Numbered from the stretch's first letter, positions 38,201 through 47,208 are shown. The stretch: 64,000 bases of DNA from Rhodothermales bacterium (GCA_951812585.1 OX638318.1:648819-712818), one strand, 5' to 3'. A program made the numbers and translations. The notes: a model not told the origin generated them from the letters alone.

Positions 38201-38750
38201 GGATCTGCGTACCGCCGGCCTCCCACGTGTTGGCCCACCGCGCAGTGGAGCCCTGGATCGCAGGGTAGCCACGTTTCTTTGCTGTCGCGTGATCGTGCTC
38301 GGTGGCCTTGACCGTGAGTCCACCCCGTTCGGCAAAGCGGCGACATACCTCCTTGACAACCGCAAAGACTTCCGGAAGGATGTCTTCCAAGACTTCCCCG
38401 ACGACTTCAAGCCATTCTTCTTCCAGCTCATCCAGCTCATCAAAGAAATCCAGGCGATCCTTCAGTGACAGCTCCGATGTGCGGGCCTTGCCGTTGGTGC
38501 TGGACGATCCGGCCGTCCCGCGCAATATGCTGTTGATCTCCTGCTGGCGCGCCTCAATCTCTGCTACGCTTTCCCGAATAATCCCTTTGAAGTAGCCCGT
38601 CTTTGCGCGCAGCTTTTCATCAGAAAGGGCGCGCACGGCGTGCCCAAAGCCCAGAATCTGATCCACAACCGGCTGATAGTGCCTATCAATCAGCCGTTGG
38701 TTCTTGTCGCCAAAAAGACCCCCAAAAACTCTTGTGAACATGTTGGCCAT
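35232..38750 (-). CDS. secA: Preprotein translocase ATPase SecA (long form)
   Basis: A 1172-residue motor of the Sec pathway. The Walker A motif EMKTGEGKT is at 208-215, about 100 residues later than in E. coli. The N-terminal insertion includes an acidic helix (DELDELEEEWLEVVGEVLED), as in Bacteroidota-type SecA. Other blocks are YGTNNEFGFDYLRDN, the DEVDSVLIDEAR DEAD box, GMTGTAETEAEEF, and MAGRGTDIKLAPG. The C-terminal SEC-C zinc motif CPCGSGKKYKYCHG ends the protein and binds SecB or ribosomes. A second in-frame ATG three codons in is an alternative start. The gene is divergent from porQ. Confidence 0.97.
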   Translation of the reverse strand: MANMFTRVFGGLFGDKNQRLIDRHYQPVVDQILGFGHAVRALSDEKLRAKTGYFKGIIRESVAEIEARQQEINSILRGTAGSSSTNGKARTSELSLKDRLDFFDELDELEEEWLEVVGEVLEDILPEVFAVVKEVCRRFAERGGLTVKATEHDHATAKKRGYPAIQGSTARWANTWEAGGTQIRWEMVPYDVQLLGGVVLHRGNIAEMKTGEGKTLVAVAPVYLNALVGRGVHLVTVNPYLAQRDAEWMGPVFEFLGLTVDVIDGYEPHSAGRRAAYHADVTYGTNNEFGFDYLRDNSFVVEPEQLVQRAHYYAIVDEVDSVLIDEARTPLIISGPVPAAGQSRFDELKPAVERLVQRQKRIVAGLASEAERLLKERDEALARDDVKEVKGLEQEAGLALLRASRGFPRNKKLIKILQEPGMGQLRQKTEFFYLQDNAKNMPLVDEVLHYALDEKQHAIEPTSQGRAFVAKAAKAEVDLFILPDVGEETARFEDEYAEQKQALFDDIRARTDLSEEKRENKIQNDLRVLKNRLEDRKRALYNTYADRAERLHAIEQLLKAYTLYERDTEYIVENGKVQIVDKHTGRALPGRRYSDGLHQAIEAKEGVKVQSATQTYATITLQNYFRMYTKLAGMTGTAETEAEEFHKIYEMDVVVVPTNEPIARIDKDDLIYRSRREKYRAVIQKIMEYHQSGQPVLVGTTSVDVSETLSRALKRNRIPHNVLNAKRDRAKQESLIVAQAGQRGAVTIATNMAGRGTDIKLAPGIRNRGLAIIGTERHESRRIDLQLRGRSGRQGDPGESQFYISLEDNLMRLFGPDRVASVMDRMKVEDNAVITHTWITKSIERAQKKVEQNNFAIRKRQLEYDDVLNSQREVIYDRRMHALKGERMRGEVLEMLRQVVEELVFRYHGDGNIEELCMDLRQLFALDYQIDRERFFSLGEAGVSEDVFEAAVAHYDRKRQALADPFHATMREYLAQNKDKERNRVFVDFSDGRRRLRVVVKVGEALATGGHELNNGLERAAVLRLIDERWTEHLRSLDEVKEGIGLRAYGQRDPLIEYKMEAFNLFSNVMDQISRDVVTFVFRAGPVVEQGNAKSRVQTAAARRRLGLDRQRARMRKDSAAPGFGLAGGQSSAAGRDPSTRRQPVIAGDRVGRNSACPCGSGKKYKYCHGRI

Positions 38751-38885
38751 TCCCGTGTGCGTGCGAATTGCTCACCTACCCATGCGGAGCGCAGCCATCT
38801 GCTGATGGAGCCGTGCTTTTAAGGCCTGCTGCATGGATCCGTTCCCTCAGCATGGGGTTTGACTTTTGCACCACAAGGACTTGCT

Positions 38886-39851
38886 ATGCGACTTCGCCCC
38901 GTTTGCGCATTCATCTTTCTGGCAGGCACGCTTCCTTTATCTGCGACAGCACAACCCGGACCCGTGACGGGGTTTTCGTTCCTCCGCGTCGCGCCTTCGG
39001 CGCGCGCGGCGGCGCTCGGCGGCAGCCTTTCATCGGTGTGCTGCGAGGATCTGGGAGCTTTTTTTTACAACCCGGCCCTGCTGAGCACTTCCGTAGATCA
39101 GCTGCTTTCGGTGTCATATCTGAACCATCTGCATGACCTCAGTGCAGGATTTGCAGCGTACAGCCGTGATATCGGCACCTACGGGACAGCTGCCGCAGGC
39201 CTGCGGTTCTTCAGCTATGGGCAGCTGGAACGGGCAGACGAAGCGGGCAACCGCACGGGCACCTTCAGCGCATCCGATATCGTGCTGACGCTCGGCGGTG
39301 GACGGGCCTACCAAGACAATGTGCGCTATGGTGCCAGCATCCACCTGGTTTACACGGGCATTGATCAGTACCGCGCCACCGCCCTTCTGGTGGATGTCGG
39401 CATGGCGTATCATGATTCCGCGCGCCGGCTTACCGCCAGCGCCTCCATCAACGGCGCGGGCATGGTTTTGCGGTCTCTTGGATCGGTCGCCGACGAGGTT
39501 CCGCTGGATATAAGGGTCAGCGTCGCCAAAGGACTACGCTACGTGCCGCTGTTTGTAACACTCACCGCCTACAACCTGCACGACCTGGACGCACCCTTCG
39601 AAGGCAGCACGGCCGACCGCATCGCACAGCAGATGATCGTCGGGCTGGAGTTCAACGTGGTTGCTGCGTTTACGCTGCGGGCAGGATACAATCACCGGCA
39701 GCACCAGAACCTTTCCTCTGGCAGTCGCCTGGATATCGCCGGTGCTGGAATGGGCTTCGGACTGCGCGTCCGGCGATTTGCGTTAGATTACGCGTACTCC
39801 TCGTGGTCCTTTGCTGGGCTGCACCAGTTTACCGTCAGCGCTCGGTTGTAG
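38886..39851 (+). CDS. PorQ-like protein (type IX secretion / outer-membrane barrel)
   Basis: About 321 residues with a signal peptide (MRLRPVCAFIFLAGTLPLSATAQ). The mature start GFSFLRVAPSARAAALGGSL is the signature of PorV/PorQ proteins, followed by DLGAFFYNPALLS and many amphipathic strands ending in a terminal aromatic strand (SFAGLHQFTVSARL). This fits an outer-membrane barrel of the FadL-like group. PorQ proteins help attach or shuttle cargo in type IX secretion. The single-gene context and the ASARA-type motif favour PorQ, but I cannot exclude another member of the PorV family. Its 3' end overlaps the convergent recombinase-like gene by 17 bases. Confidence 0.8.
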   Translation: MRLRPVCAFIFLAGTLPLSATAQPGPVTGFSFLRVAPSARAAALGGSLSSVCCEDLGAFFYNPALLSTSVDQLLSVSYLNHLHDLSAGFAAYSRDIGTYGTAAAGLRFFSYGQLERADEAGNRTGTFSASDIVLTLGGGRAYQDNVRYGASIHLVYTGIDQYRATALLVDVGMAYHDSARRLTASASINGAGMVLRSLGSVADEVPLDIRVSVAKGLRYVPLFVTLTAYNLHDLDAPFEGSTADRIAQQMIVGLEFNVVAAFTLRAGYNHRQHQNLSSGSRLDIAGAGMGFGLRVRRFALDYAYSSWSFAGLHQFTVSARL

Positions 39852-40806
39852 CACTTCGGGGCACGAGGCCGCTTTTGCGCAGTTGGGCGATCTTCTTGTT
39901 CAGCCCTCGGGCACGCACTCGGCTCCGGATATCATCCATACTCTTCCCGTCACTGAGCCAGAGGACGAGGGCGGTAAGCGTCAGACTCTTGGTGGTCACA
40001 CCTTGACGCTGTACGCGCGCTTTGGCGAGGTAGTTGGCGATGCGCCGGCGTAACGAGCGGGCATCGAGGCGCCCCCCATTGCTCCGGTGCGAGTGAGACA
40101 GAAACAGCGGGTCGGTAAGGCTCCGTGCCGGGCGTGTTTCAAGGTACGCCCTGATTTTATGCACCACGGGCTCATCGAGCGGCACCGATTGTGTCATCCG
40201 CGAGTTTCGGGCACCGCCGACTCTCAGGTGTACGCCAAGGAGCGACTGCTCCAGGTCTCCTACGTTGGCCCGCTCAATCTCCGATACGGTAAGGCCTGCG
40301 TAGAGCAAGCCGTAGATGATGGCGAAATCGCGCTTGCCGATCCTGGTGCTGGTGTCCACCACCTCCAGGAGCGCATAGATTTCGGACTCAGTCAGGGGCT
40401 GCGTTGAACGCGCTGCCGGGCGCGCTATGCTCTTCATGTGCGCCGTGGGATCATTCGGCAAGAACCCTGTTGAGACCAAGTACTTGCAGAACTGGCGCAG
40501 CGCCGTGACGTACGTGGCTACGGTGCGCGACTGCAGGTCCTCTTCCACGACGAGGTAGTCCACATAGTCGTCCATCGCTGCCCTCGTCATGGGGCAGTAG
40601 CCGCCGCGCTGCTCCAGCCAGTGTCCGAACCGGTTCAGGCACCGGTTGTAGGTCCCTTGCGTGGAACGGGCCTTGTTACGCAGGCATTCCGTCAGAAAGG
40701 CTCGCTGCCGGTGCTTCAGCTCACTGAGCGTGAGCACCTGCACGCCTACCCTAAGCGCTTCCGTGGGCTGACCTATGATAGCCTGCGCGATCATCGCTAA
40801 CGCCAT
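39835..40806 (-). CDS. Tyrosine recombinase homologue lacking catalytic residues
   Basis: A 323-residue intact frame with the XerC/D layout. An N-terminal SAM-like DNA-binding domain spans about residues 28-130 (RTVATYVTALRQFCKYLVS). A catalytic-like domain spans about 140-310 (FAIIYGLLYAGLTVSEIERA). The first catalytic Arg of LLYATGLRVSE is Thr173 here. The beta-turn lysine block is GGARNSRMTQSVPL. The HxLR motif reads KSLT (273-276), and no tyrosine occurs in the expected C-terminal place. The gene starts 9 bases after the dehydrogenase E2 gene, so it is probably co-expressed. It may bind DNA without cutting it. See findings. Confidence 0.8.
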   Translation of the reverse strand: MALAMIAQAIIGQPTEALRVGVQVLTLSELKHRQRAFLTECLRNKARSTQGTYNRCLNRFGHWLEQRGGYCPMTRAAMDDYVDYLVVEEDLQSRTVATYVTALRQFCKYLVSTGFLPNDPTAHMKSIARPAARSTQPLTESEIYALLEVVDTSTRIGKRDFAIIYGLLYAGLTVSEIERANVGDLEQSLLGVHLRVGGARNSRMTQSVPLDEPVVHKIRAYLETRPARSLTDPLFLSHSHRSNGGRLDARSLRRRIANYLAKARVQRQGVTTKSLTLTALVLWLSDGKSMDDIRSRVRARGLNKKIAQLRKSGLVPRSATTER

Positions 40807-40815
40807 AACAGCTGA

Positions 40816-42498
40816 TCAAATCTCCAGCGTGGGGTCAAACGACTCCACTACCGAGGCAAATTTTCGTAGGAATGATATGCCCATCGCGCCATCAATGATC
40901 CTGTGGTCATACGAGAGCGACAGGTACATCATGTGCCGAATGGCAATCACATCGCCGAGAGCGGGGTCTTCCACCACCACCGGCCGTTTCTTGATCGCCC
41001 CGGTAGCCAGGATGGCTACCTGCGGTTGCAGGATTATGGGTGTTCCCATGATGGAGCCCAGCGATCCCAGGTTGGTAAGCGTGAAGGTGCCGCCCTGCAG
41101 GTCATCCGGATTCAGTTCGTTTGCCCGTGCCCGTGCGGCCAGGTTGTGGGCCGCATGGGCGAGGCCAGCCACGCGCTGCCGACCGGCATGCTTGATCACC
41201 GGTACGATCAGTCCCGTCTTGTCGATGTTGACTGCTACACCGATGTGGTAATCCTTCTTGATGATGATGGACGTTCCCTCGACCGAGGCATTGAGGATCG
41301 GGTGATCCCGCAGCGCTTCCACGACGGCGTACACCAGAAACGGCGTATAGGTCAGCTTGATGCCATCCTGCTGCAGAAATGCGTGCTTGTGGGTCTCGCG
41401 CAGCCGCACCAGGTTGGTGGCGTCTACTTCTGCGAACGAGGTCACATGGGCTGCCGTCTTGCGCGAAAGCGTCATGTGGTGGGCAACCAGCTGACGCATC
41501 CGATCCATTTCGATCACTTCTTCCCGCGGCCCAGCCGCTCTTGGCACCGTTACCTTCGGCGAATGCTCGGGCGCAGCTGCCGCAAGCGGGCGCTCGGGCG
41601 CAGCTGTTGTCGGCGGCCGCTTGCGAGCCGCGATGTAGTCCAAAAGATCTTTCTTGTTGATGCGACCGCGGCTGCCGGAGCCTTTGATGCCAACGAGCTC
41701 GTCAGTGCTGATGCCTTCCTGCTGCGCTATGGACCGCACCAGGGGCGTAAGGAACCGTCCGTCGCTCAGGTGACGACCATCCGAAGGCGTTTCCTTCTCC
41801 TGTGCTCCGTCCACCTGATCTTCGGGGCCTTCAGACGACACTGCTTCCGCCGTTGCCACATTTACAGCCTCGTCTGTGGCGATGATTGCAATCAGCGTAC
41901 CCACCGCAACGGTCTCGCCCGCAGGAACCAGGATCTCCTGCAGTGTTCCCTTGGCGGGCGATGGCACATCCGTGTCCACCTTGTCCGTTCCGATCTCCAG
42001 AATGGTTTCATCGAGCGCAACCGCATCTCCGGGCTCCTTGTACCATGCGATCACCGTGCCCTCGGTGATGCTTTCTCCCATCTTGGGCATGATCACCGGC
42101 TCCGTAGCAGTAGGCGCGGGGCGAATCGTTGCGCGAGGAGCGCCTTTGGATGTGGAGCCTGTCGTGGCTGTGCGGCTTGGCGCGGCCGCTGATGCGGCGC
42201 TAGGCGAGGCTGTGGATGCAGGTTGAGGCACAGCCGGAGGCGGGGTGGCTGCGGTGGTGCCGACTTGTATGCGTGCAATCGGCGTGCCTACGTCAACGGT
42301 CGTGCCCTCTTCTACGAGAATCTCCGCAAGGATGCCCGCGTCAGATGCGGGAATCTCGGTGTCGACCTTGTCCGTGCCGATCTCCAGAAGGATCTCATCC
42401 TGTGCGACCGCCTCGCCCACCTTCTTGTACCACGTGATGACCGTGCCCTCGGTGATGCTTTCTCCCATCTTGGGCATGAGCACATCTACTACGGGCAT
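40816..42498 (-). CDS. 2-oxoacid dehydrogenase E2 (dihydrolipoyl acyltransferase), two lipoyl domains
   Basis: A 560-residue core component of a 2-oxoacid dehydrogenase complex. Two lipoyl domains are present (about 1-80 and 130-215), each with MPKMGESITEGT and the lipoylated lysine in IGTDKVDT. They are joined by Ala/Pro/Ser-rich linkers. The peripheral subunit-binding domain lies near 250-285 (FLTPLVRSIAQQEGISTDEL). The catalytic domain fills the C-terminal part and ends with SYDHRIIDGAMGISFLRKF, containing the catalytic histidine. The MGESITEGT form is common in succinyltransferases (sucB), but pyruvate or branched-chain substrates cannot be excluded. E1 and E3 genes are not adjacent. Confidence 0.9.
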   Translation of the reverse strand: MPVVDVLMPKMGESITEGTVITWYKKVGEAVAQDEILLEIGTDKVDTEIPASDAGILAEILVEEGTTVDVGTPIARIQVGTTAATPPPAVPQPASTASPSAASAAAPSRTATTGSTSKGAPRATIRPAPTATEPVIMPKMGESITEGTVIAWYKEPGDAVALDETILEIGTDKVDTDVPSPAKGTLQEILVPAGETVAVGTLIAIIATDEAVNVATAEAVSSEGPEDQVDGAQEKETPSDGRHLSDGRFLTPLVRSIAQQEGISTDELVGIKGSGSRGRINKKDLLDYIAARKRPPTTAAPERPLAAAAPEHSPKVTVPRAAGPREEVIEMDRMRQLVAHHMTLSRKTAAHVTSFAEVDATNLVRLRETHKHAFLQQDGIKLTYTPFLVYAVVEALRDHPILNASVEGTSIIIKKDYHIGVAVNIDKTGLIVPVIKHAGRQRVAGLAHAAHNLAARARANELNPDDLQGGTFTLTNLGSLGSIMGTPIILQPQVAILATGAIKKRPVVVEDPALGDVIAIRHMMYLSLSYDHRIIDGAMGISFLRKFASVVESFDPTLEI

Positions 42499-42562
42499 CG
42501 TAGACCTCCATCGTTGGCATGCGGGGTCTGCAATATACGCCTAAGCCGCTCAGCGTGCGCAC

Positions 42563-44683
42563 TTAGGCGATGAGCGGCGCAATCACCAGGGCGACGACGG
42601 CGATGAGCTTGATCAGAATGTTGAGGCTGGGCCCCGATGTATCCTTGAACGGATCGCCCACTGTATCTCCGGCCACAGCGGCCTTGTGGGCCTCTGTGCC
42701 TTTTCCCAGCACCTTGCCGTCTATGCTCATACCTGTCTCAATACGCTTTTTGGCATTGTCCCATGCACCGCCGGCGTTGGACTGAAAGATGGCGAAGAGA
42801 ACGCCCGACACCGTCACGCCGGCCAGGAGCCCGCCCAGCATATCCTTGCTGATAAAGCCAATCACAACAGGCACCACCAGCGCCAAAAGGCCGGGCGCAA
42901 TCATTTCGCGGATCGCCGCCGCTGTGGAGATATCCACGCACCGGGCATATTCCGCACTAGCGGTGCCTTCGCGCAGCCCGGGGATTTCGTTGAATTGCCG
43001 GCCGACCTCATTGATCATGTCGGAGGAAGCCCGTCCCACGGCCGCCATGGCCATCGCGCTGAACACGTATGGCAGTGCCGCACCGAGCAGCAGACCCGCA
43101 AGGATGTGGGGTGCCGCCACATTGATGGTCTCCATGCCGGCCTGCTGCATGAACGCGGCAAACAGCGCCAGCGCGGTCAACGCCGCAGAGCCGATGGCGA
43201 ATCCCTTTCCGATGGCCGCAGTCGTGTTGCCGACCGCATCGAGTTTGTCGGTGCGCGCACGCACTTCGGGCGGCAGCTTGGCCATCTCCGCAATGCCGCC
43301 TGCGTTGTCGGAGATCGGCCCGTAGGCATCAACCGCGAGCTGAATGCCCGTCACCGACAGCATGCCGACAGCCGCAATAGCGACGCCGTACAGGCCCGCG
43401 CAGGCATGGGCACCAATGATGGCACCCGCCAGGATGAGAGCCGGAATACCGGTAGAATACATGCCGACACCCAGCCCTGAAATGATGTTGGTCGCGGGCC
43501 CGGTCACGCTCTGACGGGCAATTTCCAGCGTCGGAGGCGTGTGCGTGGATGTGAAGTACTCCGTGGACAACCCGATGAACACGCCTGACGCCAGACCGAT
43601 GAGTACGGCCCAGAACACGCCCAGCGAGGTGTACGAAAAAGAACCTACGATGGGTGTCGTGGCGGACCAGGATTCGGGCAGCATCCAGCGGATCACGAAG
43701 AACGCAACCACGGCCATGATCGCGCTCGCTCCGAACTCGCCCAGGTTCAGCGCTTTCTGGGGGCTGCCCCCTTCTCTCGTGTGCACCAGGAATGAACCTG
43801 CTACAGACACCAGGATGCCCGCACCGGCCAGCACGAGCGGCAGCAGCACAGGGCTGAGCATGCCCGTCGGCAGATCCATTCCGTCGAATGCGGCCAGAAA
43901 GCCTGTGCCCAGAACCATCGTGCCAATGATGGAGCCGACATAGCTTTCAAACAGATCTGCGCCCATGCCGGCCACATCGCCCACATTGTCGCCCACATTG
44001 TCCGCAATGGTTGCAGGGTTGCGCGGGTCGTCTTCGGGAATGCCCGCGTAGACCTTGCCTGCAAGGTCCGCGCCGACATCGGCTGCTTTGGTGTAGATGC
44101 CGCCCCCAACGCGTGCAAAGAGCGCGATGGACGATGCGCCCAGGGAGAAGCTCGCGATCACGTTAACTACGCGCGTGGGTGACCAGTCGGTCAGATTGTC
44201 GTAGATCAGAAACAGCGACCCAAGTCCCAGGATGCCGAGTCCGACCACGCTCAGGCCCATCACCAGCCCGCCTGAAAACGCCACGTTCAGCGCGGGAGCC
44301 AGGCCTTTCCGCGCTGCGTGCGTAGTACGCACGTTGGCGCGCGTGGCTACCTGCATGCCAATGAAGCCCGCCAGTCCGGAGCACAGGGCGCCCACGAGAA
44401 AAGAAATGGCAACCATCGGCGAATTGACGACTTCGCCATCCAGTGTTCGCTCCTGCCAGTTGACAAAGAACAGGAGTACCGCCACGGCTAGCACAAAGAA
44501 GCCGAGTACCCGATATTCCCGCCGAAGAAATGCGCGCGCGCCGCGCGAGATCGCGCCCGCGATCTCGATCATGGCATCGGTGCCGGGATCTTGCCGATTG
44601 ACCCAGCGTGCCCTCACCATGGCAAACACGAGCGCGATGACGCCGGCAACAGGAATGCAGTATGTGACCAACTGGTAATTCAT
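42563..44683 (-). CDS. hppA: Membrane-bound ion-pumping pyrophosphatase, K+-dependent type
   Basis: A 706-residue integral membrane enzyme that couples pyrophosphate hydrolysis to cation export. It has about 15-16 hydrophobic segments. Substrate-site motifs are [40 protein letters not shown] and, late, [11 protein letters not shown] and [15 protein letters not shown]. The sequence [15 protein letters not shown] has alanine and glycine at the two positions that separate K+-dependent from K+-independent enzymes, pointing to the K+-dependent class. Whether H+ or Na+ is pumped cannot be read by eye. The longer frame up to 44719 adds only 12 polar residues before MNYQLVTYC, so 44683 is the better start. 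Confidence 0.93.
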   Translation of the reverse strand: MNYQLVTYCIPVAGVIALVFAMVRARWVNRQDPGTDAMIEIAGAISRGARAFLRREYRVLGFFVLAVAVLLFFVNWQERTLDGEVVNSPMVAISFLVGALCSGLAGFIGMQVATRANVRTTHAARKGLAPALNVAFSGGLVMGLSVVGLGILGLGSLFLIYDNLTDWSPTRVVNVIASFSLGASSIALFARVGGGIYTKAADVGADLAGKVYAGIPEDDPRNPATIADNVGDNVGDVAGMGADLFESYVGSIIGTMVLGTGFLAAFDGMDLPTGMLSPVLLPLVLAGAGILVSVAGSFLVHTREGGSPQKALNLGEFGASAIMAVVAFFVIRWMLPESWSATTPIVGSFSYTSLGVFWAVLIGLASGVFIGLSTEYFTSTHTPPTLEIARQSVTGPATNIISGLGVGMYSTGIPALILAGAIIGAHACAGLYGVAIAAVGMLSVTGIQLAVDAYGPISDNAGGIAEMAKLPPEVRARTDKLDAVGNTTAAIGKGFAIGSAALTALALFAAFMQQAGMETINVAAPHILAGLLLGAALPYVFSAMAMAAVGRASSDMINEVGRQFNEIPGLREGTASAEYARCVDISTAAAIREMIAPGLLALVVPVVIGFISKDMLGGLLAGVTVSGVLFAIFQSNAGGAWDNAKKRIETGMSIDGKVLGKGTEAHKAAVAGDTVGDPFKDTSGPSLNILIKLIAVVALVIAPLIA

Positions 44684-44820
44684 AGGAAGGGCTTTAGTGC
44701 TTCCGGTGCTGCTGCACACCGGGCATGCAAATGGAGGTTGGAAGCGCTTACAGGCTGCTCAAACGTTTCTATTAAGGACTTGGATAACGCTAACGCAGGC
44801 CGCAGGCACGAATGCGCCGA

Positions 44821-45468
44821 TTATTCAAGGGCCCCGCGCGGCGGCGTGCTCTGCGGTGGCGGCGGCGGCGATGGTGTAGCGGACGCAACCTTCCGTACCC
44901 GGCGGTTGAACCGGTTCATCGCTTGCGTGATGCCCTCGGTCACATAGGTCGTCACGCCTTGTGCGGCGCGTACGATAGCCTCTTCGATGACTGGGCGCTC
45001 ATCAGCCGTGAAGGGCGCGAGCACGAAGCGGCTCTGCTGTCCTGCCTTGTACGCGGTGCCGATGCCGATACGAAGCCGTGCAAATGCCTCGGAGCCCAAG
45101 GCGTCCATGATGTCTTGCATGCCGTTGTGGCCGCCCGCGCTTCCTGAGGCGCGGATGCGCAGCATTCCCAAGGGCAGGTTGAGATCATCCGCTACGACCA
45201 TGATGGACTCCGGCCTGCAGGCATACCGCCGGGCAAGATTCGCCACAGCGTCGCCGCTCCGATTCATAAACGTTTGCGGCTTGACCAACAGGACGGGCCG
45301 TCCCCGGAGCTTCCTGTCGGCGACGAGCGCCTGTGCCCGACCATCTTTCCGCCACGGCTCCTTTCCGCACAGCTGCTCAACCACGGCGAATCCCACATTG
45401 TGGCGCGTGGCCTTGTACTGCGGCGTCGGATTGCCCAGCCCTACGATCAGCCGCCGTGTCCCGGCCAT
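44821..45468 (-). CDS. pth: Peptidyl-tRNA hydrolase
   Basis: A 215-residue esterase that recycles peptidyl-tRNAs. It begins MAGTRRLIVGLGNPTPQYKA, with Asn13 and catalytic His23 in TRHNVGF. Further motifs are KPQTFMNRSGDAV, MVVADDLNLPLGMLRIR and GSAGGHNGMQDI. A proline-rich tail (SPPPPPQSTPP) extends the C-terminus. It follows rplY by 15 bases in the same direction, within a tRNA-Gln/prs/rplY/pth run, an arrangement known from other bacteria. Confidence 0.95.
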   Translation of the reverse strand: MAGTRRLIVGLGNPTPQYKATRHNVGFAVVEQLCGKEPWRKDGRAQALVADRKLRGRPVLLVKPQTFMNRSGDAVANLARRYACRPESIMVVADDLNLPLGMLRIRASGSAGGHNGMQDIMDALGSEAFARLRIGIGTAYKAGQQSRFVLAPFTADERPVIEEAIVRAAQGVTTYVTEGITQAMNRFNRRVRKVASATPSPPPPPQSTPPRGALE

Positions 45469-45483
45469 GGCAGCCAGTCCGCT

Positions 45484-46101
45484 CTAGAGGATGCCGTCCT
45501 CAGCACCGTCCTCAGCGCCGTCCTCATCGCCCTCGACATCGTCGTCCTCAACGATCTCGATGCGCGGACGCTCCACGGACATGAGAATCTGGCTGTCTGG
45601 AGCATGGATATCGAGGTTCTCCAGGCTAAGGTCGCGCACATGGATCGCATCGCCGATGGCAACATTCGTCACATCCACATCAATCTGCGCGGGGATGTGT
45701 CTTGGCAGGCAGGCGACGGTGAGCTCCGTGATCGTGTGCCTGACGCGGCCACCGCGCGTCTGCCCGACGGATGTGCCGATGTAATGGACCGGCACCGACA
45801 ACGTGATGGCTTCACCCGGGTGTAGCACCTGAAAATCAACGTGCATGGGCCGGTCTGTGACGGGGTGGAAGTCGATGTCCTTTACAACGCATTCCCAGGC
45901 GTCATCCCCCATGGTGATCTGCACCACATGGGCCTTGGCCGTTTGGATGAGCGGGTGCAGGCTTTTTTCCGAGGTGCTGAACGGCAGGGAGGCTACGTGA
46001 CGCCCGTACATGATGCACGGCACGTCTCCCGCGCGGCGCACAGCGCGTGCCGCGCCCTTGCCCGGCGACCTGGGCTTCGCCGTAAGCGAAACTGTATTCA
46101 T
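45484..46101 (-). CDS. rplY: Ribosomal protein bL25, CTC/TL5 long form
   Basis: A 205-residue 5S rRNA-binding protein. The N-terminal L25 domain includes AVRRAGDVPCIMYGRHV and VVKDIDFHPVTDRPMHVDF. The C-terminal TL5/CTC beta domain includes VPVHYIGTSVGQTRGG and IDVDVTNVAIGDAIHV. The extreme C-terminus is very acidic (a Glu/Asp-rich tail). It lies between prs and pth, each within about 16 bases, so a common transcript is very likely. Confidence 0.94.
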   Translation of the reverse strand: MNTVSLTAKPRSPGKGAARAVRRAGDVPCIMYGRHVASLPFSTSEKSLHPLIQTAKAHVVQITMGDDAWECVVKDIDFHPVTDRPMHVDFQVLHPGEAITLSVPVHYIGTSVGQTRGGRVRHTITELTVACLPRHIPAQIDVDVTNVAIGDAIHVRDLSLENLDIHAPDSQILMSVERPRIEIVEDDDVEGDEDGAEDGAEDGIL

Positions 46102-46116
46102 CTGAAAGCGATGTGG

Positions 46117-47055
46117 TTACGTCCTGAACAGTGTGGAGATAGAAGCATCGGTGGTGATGCGTTTTATGGCATCCGCAAACAGGTCGGCTACGCTTACCAC
46201 CTCAACAAAGGGTGACGTTCGGCGCAGCGGCACAGTGTCGGTGACGACGACCTTGCTCAACGCGGATGCCTCTATTCGTTCAAATGCTGGCCCCGAAAAA
46301 AGCGGATGCGTACAGGCGGCCATGATATCGCGCGCGCCGGCTTCGCGCAGCGCATTGGCTGCGTTGGTTATGGTGCCCGCCGTGTCGATGAGATCGTCAA
46401 TAAGCAGTACGTTCTTGCCCCGCACCTCGCCGATGATGTTCACGACCTCCGCCTGGTTCTGGTTGGGTCGGCGCTTGTCAATGACCGCCAAGTCCGTGTG
46501 CAGCCGACTGGCATAGGCGCGCGCTATCTTGATCGCACCCACATCCGGCGCGACCACAACCAGGTTCGTTACGTTAATCTCACGAAAATAGTCTCTGAGT
46601 ACCACGGAGGCATACAGATGATCCACAGGGACATCAAAGAACCCCTGGATCTGGGACGCATGCAGGTCCATGGTCAGCAGACGATCAATGCCGGCTGTTG
46701 TGAGCAGGTCGGCCACCAGCTTGGCGGCAATAGAGACCCGGGGCTGATCCTTGCGCTCCTGCCGAGCATACCCGAAGTAGGGCACCACCGCTGTGATGCG
46801 GGCCGCTGAAGCGCGCTTGGCGGCATCTATCAGCAACAGCAGCTCCATCCAGTTGTCCGCGTTGGAATACGTGCTCTGGATGATGAAGACGTCCATGCCG
46901 CGGATGGACTCCTCATACCGGCAATACAGCTCACCATCGGCAAACTTCTTGAGCGTAAGCTCACCGAGTTGCTGACCGAAGGAGGCCGCAAGACTTGCTG
47001 CAAACGCGGGGCAGCTGCTTCCTGAAAACAGCCCTATGGGCAATTCTTTTGCCAT
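46117..47055 (-). CDS. prs: Ribose-phosphate pyrophosphokinase
   Basis: A 312-residue enzyme that makes PRPP for nucleotide, histidine and tryptophan synthesis. Motifs are LKKFADGELYCRYEESIRG, the catalytic flexible loop AVVPYFGYARQERKDQPRVS, LLTMDLHASQIQGFF, and the PRPP-binding loop VLLIDDLIDTAGTITNAA. The longer frame to 47121 has no family-like residues before MAKELPIGLFSG, so 47055 is used. It is the first protein gene after tRNA-Gln on the same strand. Confidence 0.95.
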   Translation of the reverse strand: MAKELPIGLFSGSSCPAFAASLAASFGQQLGELTLKKFADGELYCRYEESIRGMDVFIIQSTYSNADNWMELLLLIDAAKRASAARITAVVPYFGYARQERKDQPRVSIAAKLVADLLTTAGIDRLLTMDLHASQIQGFFDVPVDHLYASVVLRDYFREINVTNLVVVAPDVGAIKIARAYASRLHTDLAVIDKRRPNQNQAEVVNIIGEVRGKNVLLIDDLIDTAGTITNAANALREAGARDIMAACTHPLFSGPAFERIEASALSKVVVTDTVPLRRTSPFVEVVSVADLFADAIKRITTDASISTLFRT

Positions 47056-47134
47056 TTGATCGTTGGGAAACCTCTCTGCATCATGGGGCACCGCGCGCAC
47101 GCAGATCGTCCGCACCGGCACAATATTCGTGTAG

Positions 47135-47208
47135 TGGTTGCCCGGGGAGGATTCGAACCTCCACCAACGGCTCCAAAGGCCGCTGTCCTGCCATTAGACT
47201 ACCGGGCA
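47135..47208 (-). tRNA. tRNA-Gln (anticodon TTG), CCA encoded
   Basis: The minus strand folds as a full cloverleaf. The acceptor stem is TGCCCGG paired with CCGGGCA, the D arm begins TAGTCTAATGG, and the anticodon loop is CTTTGGA with anticodon TTG. The T arm is GGAGG-TTCGAAT-CCTCC. The discriminator is A and CCA is encoded. It lies 79 bases upstream of the prs start in the same direction. Confidence 0.95.

Noticed and set aside
40816-42498. Naming the E2 gene sucB
   Set aside because: The motif favours a succinyltransferase, but no E1 gene adjoins, and pyruvate or branched-chain complexes share the features I can see.
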